Shown here in pieces: positions 6,622-12,597 of a stretch of DNA of 12,597 nt. Where the stretch lies: contig CABYBP010000023.1 of the NCBI GenBank assembly GCA_902517315.1, forward strand, positions 1 to 12,597, in the 5' to 3' direction. A program made the translations under genes and the position numbers. The DNA is from an uncultured Alphaproteobacteria bacterium. Its GTDB lineage: Bacteria; Pseudomonadota; Alphaproteobacteria; HIMB59; GCA-002718135. Each line of letters begins with the position of its first letter. Positions within the stretch are counted from its first letter, which is position 1. The notes beneath the pieces are model-generated. The model searched no databases and was not told where the DNA came from. It saw only the letters and a list, made by a program, of their open reading frames with translations.

Positions 6622-7587
6622 ATGACAACTTACATCGCTCAACGATTGTTTATTTTCTTTCCGATGCTTCTTGTCATAAGTTTTCTTGTTTATTCGGGGT
6701 TAGAATTATCTCCGGGTGATGCTGTATCGCATATGATTAGCCCGGAACTTGCTTCAACAATAACTGCTGAACAACTTGATGCAATGCGTGAAGCTTACGG
6801 CCTTAATCAAAGTTTCATAACAAGATATTGGATTTGGTTAACCAGTATGGTTCAAGGGGACATGGGTTACTCCATGGCTGGTGGAGTTGCTATTTCTGAG
6901 ATAATGGCAAAAACAGTTCCCGCTACTTTGGAACTATCATTGGTTGCTTTGTTTTTCTCAACCATTTTAGGTTGTTCTTTAGGTGTTATTAGCGCACTTA
7001 AAAGAGGTTCTGGAACTGATAATTCTCTGACAGTTGCTGGAATGGCTGGAGTTTCAATACCAGAATTTTTCTTTGGGTTAGTTGCAATTCTATTATTTGC
7101 TATTGAATTAAAATGGCTTCCTGTTGGAGGAAGACTAATGCCGCATTACGAAACAGTGTGGGATAGAATTCCAAATATAGTTCTCCCATCCTTAGTATTA
7201 GCATTAATGATGACCGCTGGAGCAATGCGTTATGCACGTTCATCTATGTTAGATGTTCTTGCAAGAGAATTTATTACAACAGCTCGATCAAAAGGCATGC
7301 CAGAGTGGAGAGTAAATATCTTACATGGATTTAGAGTTGCTTTAACACCAGTCGTAGTTTTAATTGGCTTTCGTCTACCTTTACTTATTGGTGGTTCAAC
7401 TATTATAGAACAGGTTTACCAATGGCCTGGAATTGGTAGTATGTTCATTCGATCTGTTCGTGGATCAGATTATCCATTAGTTATGACAATATCTTTAATG
7501 TATGTATTTGTCGTTCTTACAGCAAGCTTAGTTATAGATGTATTGACGGCATTAATTGATCCAAGGGTAAGATTGGGTAAAGAATAA
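6622..7587 (+). CDS. ABC importer permease, DppB/OppB type
   Basis: This inner membrane subunit forms half of the translocation channel. It has an N-terminal membrane helix (about residues 8-28), then a periplasmic stretch, then about five more helices in a BPD_transp_1 domain. The EAA coupling loop lies at about 216-245 (EFITTARSKGMPEWRVNILH), where it docks on an ATPase. The segments LPVGGR and WPGIGSMF are characteristic of DppB-like proteins. The length (321 aa) is typical. The ATG at 6622 follows GGGAAG (6611-6616) at good spacing. Its stop overlaps the next start (TAATG), so the two permeases are coupled. Family members import peptides, nickel, opines or sugars; sialic acid is inferred from the operon. 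Confidence 0.95.
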   Translation: MTTYIAQRLFIFFPMLLVISFLVYSGLELSPGDAVSHMISPELASTITAEQLDAMREAYGLNQSFITRYWIWLTSMVQGDMGYSMAGGVAISEIMAKTVPATLELSLVALFFSTILGCSLGVISALKRGSGTDNSLTVAGMAGVSIPEFFFGLVAILLFAIELKWLPVGGRLMPHYETVWDRIPNIVLPSLVLALMMTAGAMRYARSSMLDVLAREFITTARSKGMPEWRVNILHGFRVALTPVVVLIGFRLPLLIGGSTIIEQVYQWPGIGSMFIRSVRGSDYPLVMTISLMYVFVVLTASLVIDVLTALIDPRVRLGKE

Positions 7588-8501
7588 TGGCACAAACATC
7601 TTTAGATAAAAAATTTGATCAAATAAGAAAACGTGAAGAAGAAAAAACATTTTCTGTCAAAAAAAGAAGCAGGATAGTCAGTAAATTTTTAAATAACCGC
7701 CTAGCAGTTGTTGGTCTAATTATTTTTACTATAATTATTTTAGCCTCTTTATTTGCTCCATTACTGTCACCATACGATCCTATGCGTGTTGATCTTCGCT
7801 CAATGAGGCAAGCGCCATCTTTTGATCATTGGTTTGGCACAGATAGTACAGGGCGTGATGTTTTTACGAGAGTTTTATTTGGTGGAAGAGTTTCAATTTT
7901 TATTGGTTTAGGAAGCGCTATATTATCTGCAGTAGTAGGCATCGCCGTTGGTTGCTATGCAGGATATAAAGGTGGCTGGATAGATGTAATTGCTCTTAGG
8001 GTTTCTGAAATATTTATGTCGTTCCCTCAAATAATACTAGTTTTATTGTTGGTATCAATAACGGGTCAAAGTTTATTTAATCTTATGGCAATATTTATTC
8101 TTACAGGATGGGGAGGAATGTATAGACTTGCTAGAGCACGAATGTTGTCATTACGTGAAGAAGAATATGTTCAAGCTCTGAGAAGTTTTGGACTATCAAC
8201 CTTTACCATTTGCTACAAACATATGTTACCAAATGCTTTAAGTCCTATAATGGTTAATATAACTCTTTCGACAGCTATGTTTATTTTAACAGAAGCTGGT
8301 TTAAGTTTCCTAGGACTAGGAGTCCCCTTAAATATTCCAACATGGGGAAATATTCTCAATGTTGCTCAAGATATTTTAGTTTTACAAAACTATTGGTGGA
8401 TGTGGGGACCAGTTGGAATAGTAATTTCAGTATTTGTACTTTGTGTTAACTTTATAGGAGATGGTCTGAGAGATTCAACAGATCCATCACAACAAGGATA
8501 A
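7587..8501 (+). CDS. ABC importer permease, DppC/OppC type
   Basis: This is the second channel-forming inner membrane subunit. A cytoplasmic, charged N-terminal tail (about 1-33) precedes the first helix (about 36-58), as in the OppC N-terminal domain. HWFGTDSTGRDVFTRVLFGG (from residue 81) is the usual family segment. The transport domain follows, with the EAA loop at about 192-225 (EEYVQALRSFGLSTFTICYK) and the LTEAGLSFLGLG and PTWG segments near the end. The length (304 aa) is typical. It starts on the last base of the preceding stop codon (TAATG) and is followed after one base by the first ATPase gene, so all four transporter subunits form one tight unit. It pairs with the DppB-type subunit as a heterodimer. 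Confidence 0.95.
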   Translation: MAQTSLDKKFDQIRKREEEKTFSVKKRSRIVSKFLNNRLAVVGLIIFTIIILASLFAPLLSPYDPMRVDLRSMRQAPSFDHWFGTDSTGRDVFTRVLFGGRVSIFIGLGSAILSAVVGIAVGCYAGYKGGWIDVIALRVSEIFMSFPQIILVLLLVSITGQSLFNLMAIFILTGWGGMYRLARARMLSLREEEYVQALRSFGLSTFTICYKHMLPNALSPIMVNITLSTAMFILTEAGLSFLGLGVPLNIPTWGNILNVAQDILVLQNYWWMWGPVGIVISVFVLCVNFIGDGLRDSTDPSQQG

Positions 8502-8502
8502 T

Positions 8503-9531
8503 ATGACAGATAAAAATAATATAGCTTTATCAGTTAAAAATCTCAAAACATTTTTCTACACTAATAATAGATGTAATAAAGCAGTGAACGGTGTTTCCTT
8601 TGATGTTGAAAAAGGTAAAACACTTTGTATTGTTGGAGAAAGTGGATGCGGAAAAAGTGTGACTGCAGCAACTATTATGCAACTTCTTCCAACTTTATCA
8701 AGAATTGAAGAAGGTGAAATTATTTTTCGTAAGGATGATAAAACCGTCAATATTGAAAAGTTAGAAAAGAATGGAAAAGAAATGAGAAATATCAGAGGTT
8801 CTGATATCGCAATGATTTTTCAAGATCCAATGACTGCGTTAAATCCAGTTTATACAGTTGGTTTTCAAATAAGTGAAAACTTAAAATATCACACTAACCT
8901 TAATCGAAAAGAAATAAGAGAAAAAAGTATTTCTCTTTTGAATGATATGGGGATTCCGTTGCCTGAAAAAAGAGTAGATGAATATCCGCATAGTTATTCT
9001 GGTGGGATGAGACAAAGAGCTATGATTGCAATGGCGATGGCATGTAATCCAAAAATATTAATTGCCGATGAACCTACAACAGCTCTAGATGTTACTATTC
9101 AAGCTCAAATATTTGAATTGATGGAAAAACTTAAAGAGGAAAATGATACCGCCATCATTCTCATTACCCATGATATGGGTGTTGTTGCTGAATTAGCGGA
9201 CAATGTTGCCGTTATGTATATGGGAAATATTGTCGAAGCAGGTACTGCTGCTGATGTTTTAAGAAGACCTACACACCCCTATACAAAAGCATTATTAGAA
9301 TCTGTTCCAGTTCTTGGTAGAGGAAAGAATCAAGATATAAATCCTATAAAAGGATCAACACCTGATCCATATAATAGGCCTATTGGATGCCAGTTTGCAC
9401 CACGTTGTAATTGGCAAACAGAAAGTTGTGATGTGATGCCTGAAATTACACAAATAAATAAAACTCATGAAATAAGATGTCATAAGTACGAACAATTTTT
9501 TGAAAAGTATAATGAAAAAAGAGATTCTTAA
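8503..9531 (+). CDS. ABC importer ATPase, DppD/OppD type
   Basis: This is one of the two cytoplasmic ATPases that power the importer. It shows Walker A GESGCGKS at 45-52, the Q-loop FQDP with Q107, the ABC signature SGGMRQR at 166-172, Walker B ending in D189-E190, the D-loop ALD, and the H-loop histidine H223 in ITHDMG. The C-terminal oligopeptide-transporter domain carries cysteines at 296, 302, 309 and 326 (C-X5-C-X6-C-X16-C). In related transporters this cluster has been reported to hold an iron-sulfur centre; that is family knowledge, not visible here. The length (342 aa) is normal and no catalytic residue is missing. The ATG at 8503 lies one base after the DppC-type stop. The 3' end overlaps the next ATPase gene by 20-32 bases. 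Confidence 0.95.
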   Translation: MTDKNNIALSVKNLKTFFYTNNRCNKAVNGVSFDVEKGKTLCIVGESGCGKSVTAATIMQLLPTLSRIEEGEIIFRKDDKTVNIEKLEKNGKEMRNIRGSDIAMIFQDPMTALNPVYTVGFQISENLKYHTNLNRKEIREKSISLLNDMGIPLPEKRVDEYPHSYSGGMRQRAMIAMAMACNPKILIADEPTTALDVTIQAQIFELMEKLKEENDTAIILITHDMGVVAELADNVAVMYMGNIVEAGTAADVLRRPTHPYTKALLESVPVLGRGKNQDINPIKGSTPDPYNRPIGCQFAPRCNWQTESCDVMPEITQINKTHEIRCHKYEQFFEKYNEKRDS

Positions 9532-10522
9532 ATTACGCGACGTTAAAGTCTACTTTCCCGTAAAAGCAGGCGTCTTTAATAGAACTGTTGGACATGTAAT
9601 GGCGGTCGACGGCGTTGATTTAGATATTTATCGCGGTGAAGTGTTAGGTCTGGCTGGAGAAAGTGGTTGTGGTAAAACTACTCTCGGTAAAGCAATCTTA
9701 AGATTGGTTGAGCCAACAAATGGTGAAGTTACATATGTTTCAAAAGAAGAAGATGAAACAGAACTAACGTCTTTAGAAAAAAAAGATATGGATCCTTTTC
9801 GAAAAAAACTTCAGATTGTTTTTCAAGATCCTCATTCCTCCCTTAATCCTTCTTTTACTATTTTTGGATCTCTTCAAGATCCTTTAAAAAAATTTGGAGT
9901 TAATTCAAAAGAAGAAAGAAGAAAAATAATAGGCGATCTATTAGAAGCAGTAAATATGCGTAGAGAATATATGGATCGATATCCTCATGAGTTTTCGGGA
10001 GGTCAAAGACAACGAATTGGAATTGTAAGAGCTTTATGTTTAGATCCTGAATTGATCGTATGTGATGAGGCCGTCAGTGCATTAGATGTTTCAATTCAAG
10101 CTCAAGTTTTACAATTATTAATGCAGCTTAAGAAAGATAATAATTTAACTTATCTATTTATTACGCACGATCTAAGTGTGACTGAATATTTATGTGATAG
10201 AATTGCTGTTATGTATTTAGGAAGAATTGTAGAACTTTGTGATTCTGAAGATCTTTATAAAAATACTCTTCACCCCTACTCTGAAGCTTTAATATCAGCA
10301 ATACCAGTTGCCGATCTTGATAAGAAAACTAAGAGAATTGTTTTAGAAGGAGATGTACCAAGTCCAGTGAATCCACCTAAGGGTTGTCCTTTTCATCCTC
10401 GTTGTCCTAAAGCAAAAGAAATTTGTAAAACTGAAGTACCAACATTAAAAAAATATTCTACAAATGGTAATGAACATTATGCATCCTGCCATTTGATCGA
10501 TTTACCTGAAATAAGTAAGTAA
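9500..10522 (+). CDS. ABC importer ATPase, DppF/OppF type
   Basis: This is the second ATPase, which pairs with the DppD-type subunit. Motifs are: Walker A GESGCGKT at 53-60, Q-loop Q109 in VFQDPHSSLNP, signature SGGQRQR at 166-172, Walker B C188-D189-E190 followed by AVSALDVS (the DppF/OppF hallmark in place of PTTALD), and H-loop H223. C-terminal cysteines at 296, 302, 309 and 330 mirror those of its partner. The longest start (9500) overlaps the preceding gene by 32 bases and has no Shine-Dalgarno. Met5 at 9512 follows the purine run GAAAAG and aligns better with family N-termini, so it may be the true start. The end overlaps nanA by one base (TAATG), tying the transporter to the catabolic genes. 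Confidence 0.95.
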   Translation: MKSIMKKEILKLRDVKVYFPVKAGVFNRTVGHVMAVDGVDLDIYRGEVLGLAGESGCGKTTLGKAILRLVEPTNGEVTYVSKEEDETELTSLEKKDMDPFRKKLQIVFQDPHSSLNPSFTIFGSLQDPLKKFGVNSKEERRKIIGDLLEAVNMRREYMDRYPHEFSGGQRQRIGIVRALCLDPELIVCDEAVSALDVSIQAQVLQLLMQLKKDNNLTYLFITHDLSVTEYLCDRIAVMYLGRIVELCDSEDLYKNTLHPYSEALISAIPVADLDKKTKRIVLEGDVPSPVNPPKGCPFHPRCPKAKEICKTEVPTLKKYSTNGNEHYASCHLIDLPEISK

Positions 10523-11451
10523 TGAATAAATACGATCCAAAAGATCTTAACGGTGTTATGCCTGCAATGATTACATCCATTAATAAAGATGAGAGTATTA
10601 ATAAGGAAGGTTTAAGAAAAATAATAAATCATTTGATAGCTGAAAATGTTAATGGCTTGTACGTAACTGGTAGTACTGGTGAGACTTTTTTAATGTCACC
10701 GGATGAAAAAAAAGAAGTTCTTGATATTATTATTGAAGAAGTAAATGGCAGAGTTCCTGTTATCGCACATGTTGGGTCTATTGGAACTAAAATTACAACT
10801 GATCTAGCAAAATATGCAACTAGCGCTGGAGTTGACGCACTATCAGCATTACCGCCATTCTATTATAATTTTTCTAATGAAGAAATTTACAATTATTATA
10901 GTGACATTGCTCAATCCTCACATTTACCAATTATTATATATAATATTAGTCATGCAAACTTGATGGACATTGATATGTTAAAAAGATTAGCAGATATAGA
11001 TAATATTAAAGGGGTTAAATACACCGCAGCAACACATTTTAACTTTGAAAAAATAAAAAAAGAAATTGGAGCATATTTTAAAATTTATTCTGGAATGGAT
11101 GAAATGGCTATCTCTGGTTTGATATCAGGTGCTGATGGAATGATTGGATCATTTTACAATTTAATGCCAGAAATGTTTGTAGGAATTTTTGAAAATATGA
11201 AAAATGGTAATGTTTCTGAAGCAAAAAAATTACAAGACAAAGTCAATTTGATCATATTATATGCTTTAAAAAAATCAGGGTACCCGTTTATTAAAATGGG
11301 ATTGAGCTGGATGGGAATTGATTCAGGCTATGTAAGAAAACCCTTTTCAAGTATTGTCAATACAGAGATAGAAAAGGGAATAAAAGATGATTTAAAAAAA
11401 TTATTATCAGAAAATGATCTTTCAGAAATAAAATTTTTAAAGGCATTATAA
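10522..11451 (+). CDS. nanA: N-acetylneuraminate lyase
   Basis: This cytoplasmic class I aldolase splits N-acetylneuraminate (sialic acid) into N-acetylmannosamine and pyruvate. It is a DapA-superfamily TIM barrel of 309 aa. GSTGE at 50-54 binds the pyruvate carboxylate, Y140 (in IIIYNIS) is the catalytic tyrosine, and K166 (in GVKYT) forms the Schiff base; these match Y137 and K165 of the E. coli enzyme. Segments typical of NanA rather than dihydrodipicolinate synthase include GLYVTGSTGETF, IAHVGS, FYYNFSNEEI, SGADGMIGSFYN and the late RKPF. Adjacent nanE and a ROK kinase strongly support the sialic acid role. It starts on the last base of the ATPase stop, so translation is probably coupled. 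A lyase for a related acid sugar remains possible but less likely. Confidence 0.92.
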   Translation: MNKYDPKDLNGVMPAMITSINKDESINKEGLRKIINHLIAENVNGLYVTGSTGETFLMSPDEKKEVLDIIIEEVNGRVPVIAHVGSIGTKITTDLAKYATSAGVDALSALPPFYYNFSNEEIYNYYSDIAQSSHLPIIIYNISHANLMDIDMLKRLADIDNIKGVKYTAATHFNFEKIKKEIGAYFKIYSGMDEMAISGLISGADGMIGSFYNLMPEMFVGIFENMKNGNVSEAKKLQDKVNLIILYALKKSGYPFIKMGLSWMGIDSGYVRKPFSSIVNTEIEKGIKDDLKKLLSENDLSEIKFLKAL

Positions 11452-11459
11452 TTAACCTT

Positions 11460-12134
11460 GTGAAAAAAAATATTTTAAAAAAATTAAAAAATAAAATCAT
11501 TGTATCTTGCCAGCCAAATGAGGGTGGACCTCAAGATAAGACTAATATCGTTGTCTCCATGGCAAAAACTGCAATACTAGGAGGTTGTGGCGGGGTACGC
11601 ATAGAAGGAGAAAAAAATATTAACGCTGTTAAAAAAAATACCTCTATACCAGTAATAGGCATAATAAAAAATGACTTAGCAAACTATAAAGTTAGGATCA
11701 CTCCTCTCTTAAAAGATGTCGATAAGATAATAAATAGTGGAGCAGATATAATTGCTTATGATGCAACGAATAGAAAAAGGCCTTTTTCAACAAAGGAAAT
11801 TATTTTTAAAATTAAAAAAGCAAATCGTTTAGCTATGGCGGACTGCTCAAATGTAGATGATGCTAAAAATGCTATTTTAGAAGGAGCAGATATTATTGGA
11901 ACTACACTTGCAGGTTATGTTGGGAAACAAGTAAAAGACACAGATAAACCAAATATTAAATTAGTTAAAGAATTTAAAAAACTTAATTGTTTTGTAATGG
12001 CTGAGGGACGTTACAATTCTCCAGATCTTGCAAGAAAAGCTATACTAGCAGGAGCTGATGCAGTTACGATTGGAAGCGCTATTACGCGTATCGATAATAT
12101 TACTAATTGGTTTGTCAAAAAAATTAAAAGATAA
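11460..12134 (+). CDS. nanE: N-acetylmannosamine-6-phosphate 2-epimerase
   Basis: The enzyme converts ManNAc-6-phosphate to GlcNAc-6-phosphate, linking sialic acid to amino sugar metabolism. It is a 224-residue TIM barrel with the family pattern: IIVSCQ at 13-18, GVRIEG at 45-50, IGIIK with catalytic K70, AYDATNRKRP at 99-108, MADCS at 126-130, GTTLAGY at 147-153 and MAEGR at 180-184 with the probable catalytic E182. These correspond to the lysine and glutamate pair described for bacterial NanE. The start is a GTG at 11460; no ATG precedes IIVSCQ in this frame and the N-terminal length fits the family. There is no Shine-Dalgarno, and the gap to nanA is only eight bases, so it may depend on translation of nanA. 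A putative kinase gene follows after one base. Confidence 0.93.
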   Translation: MKKNILKKLKNKIIVSCQPNEGGPQDKTNIVVSMAKTAILGGCGGVRIEGEKNINAVKKNTSIPVIGIIKNDLANYKVRITPLLKDVDKIINSGADIIAYDATNRKRPFSTKEIIFKIKKANRLAMADCSNVDDAKNAILEGADIIGTTLAGYVGKQVKDTDKPNIKLVKEFKKLNCFVMAEGRYNSPDLARKAILAGADAVTIGSAITRIDNITNWFVKKIKR

Positions 12135-12135
12135 A

Positions 12136-12597
12136 ATGAATAAAAAATTATTTGAGAAATCAGGCATTGCTATTGATTTTGGAGCAACTAAAATATCCAT
12201 ATCTGAAATTGTTAAAGGAAAATTTAAAAAAACTATCACTGAACCCACTTCAATAAGTAAAATAGGAAAAAATTACATTCAGCAAATTGAAAAAAATATA
12301 AAAATAGTAAATCAATTAAAATTAAAAAAAATAGGTATAGCTATTACAGGTAGAGTTGATCAATCAGGAAATTGGTACCCGGTAAATAAAGAAAATTTAG
12401 GAACTTTTAAAATACCTCTTAAAAAGGTTGTAGAGAAAAAGTTTAAAACACCAACTACAATTATTAATGATGCTACTGCTGCAGCTCTTGGTGAAGCAAT
12501 GTATGGAAAAGGCTATAAATATAAACATGTTGGATATATTACAATTTCAAGTGGTATCGGGGTGGGTATAATTTTAAACAATAAACCCTTTCTTTCA
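12136..12597 (+). CDS. nanK: ROK-family sugar kinase, probable N-acetylmannosamine kinase (partial, first 154 residues)
   Basis: This gene runs off the right edge. The visible part is the N-terminal half of a ROK kinase. It has the phosphate-binding segment GIAIDFGATK at residues 10-19, a GIAITGRVD strand near 68-76, NDATAAALGEAMYGKG from residue 111 with the probable catalytic base D112, and the second glycine-rich ITISSGIGVGI segment. The zinc-binding cysteine cluster of the family would lie beyond the window. It begins one base after nanE, and its place after nanA and nanE makes phosphorylation of N-acetylmannosamine the best guess, since the pathway needs this step before NanE. ROK proteins also include glucokinases and transcription factors. 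No helix-turn-helix domain precedes the kinase fold here, which argues against a repressor. Confidence 0.85.
   Translation, partial: MNKKLFEKSGIAIDFGATKISISEIVKGKFKKTITEPTSISKIGKNYIQQIEKNIKIVNQLKLKKIGIAITGRVDQSGNWYPVNKENLGTFKIPLKKVVEKKFKTPTTIINDATAAALGEAMYGKGYKYKHVGYITISSGIGVGIILNNKPFLS

Noticed and set aside
8556..8750. Minus-strand open frame opposite the DppD-type ATPase
   Set aside because: It covers the complement of Walker A and has no domain or start signal; a shadow.
4949..10522. Peptide or nickel uptake as the transporter's role
   Set aside because: The subunit families allow it, but the transporter is translationally linked to nanA and nanE, and no peptidase or nickel enzyme gene is near. 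Kept only as a less likely alternative.
10522..11451. Dihydrodipicolinate synthase (dapA) as the function of the lyase gene
   Set aside because: The family fold fits, but the GLYVTGSTGETF, IAHVGS and FYYNFS segments are NanA-like and the next genes are nanE and a ROK kinase rather than lysine genes.
12045..12248. Minus-strand open frame across the nanE/nanK boundary
   Set aside because: It is antisense to conserved parts of two recognised genes and has no signature.
1..12597. CRISPR arrays, tRNA/rRNA genes, insertion sequences, phage attachment sites
   Set aside because: I saw no regularly spaced repeats, no cloverleaf or rRNA-like sequence, no transposase or integrase motifs and no terminal repeats; nearly all of the window is explained by ordinary coding sequence.

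Overview
This is a compact, strongly AT-rich stretch of a bacterial chromosome with gene gaps of 0-131 bases and many start/stop overlaps. The genome style and the gene families (an ATP-dependent ligase repair cassette, a di-acidic ABC importer, a sialic acid operon) suggest a streamlined, Gram-negative, probably marine alphaproteobacterium of the SAR11/HIMB59 kind. That assignment is an inference from composition and gene content; the window has no rRNA or other taxonomic marker.

Left part (1-3775): a DNA repair cassette. On the minus strand is the N-terminal half of a ligase-associated Lhr-type DExH helicase, which runs off the left edge. Head to head with it, with no base between the two start codons (CAT|ATG at 1218-1223), a plus-strand pair begins: a metallo-beta-lactamase-fold DNA exonuclease and an ATP-dependent DNA ligase joined by an ATGA overlap. 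These are three of the four members of the known Lhr-Core/MPE/Exo/Lig cluster. The fourth, a metallophosphoesterase, could lie just off the left edge.

Middle (3831-4817): a stand-alone integral membrane di-iron oxygenase of the fatty acid hydroxylase/sterol desaturase superfamily, with no obvious pathway partners nearby.

Right part (4949-12597): one long operon for uptake and breakdown of a sialic acid. It encodes a secreted family-5 (peptide/nickel class) substrate-binding protein, an intrinsic terminator, two DppB/DppC-type permeases, two DppD/DppF-type ATPases, then nanA (N-acetylneuraminate lyase), nanE (ManNAc-6-P epimerase) and the first 154 codons of a ROK-family kinase that is probably nanK. 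The genes imply this route: periplasmic capture of a sialic acid, ATP-driven import, cleavage to ManNAc plus pyruvate, phosphorylation, and epimerisation to GlcNAc-6-P.

The most striking observation is in the substrate-binding protein (4949-6556). Its mature chain begins with the segment that normally lies in the middle of family-5 binding proteins (the DPRVRQAL helix), runs to the usual C-terminus, continues without a break into the usual N-terminus, and stops just before the point where the DPRVRQAL helix would normally follow. The protein is full length and appears to be a natural circular permutation cut at the inter-lobe hinge.
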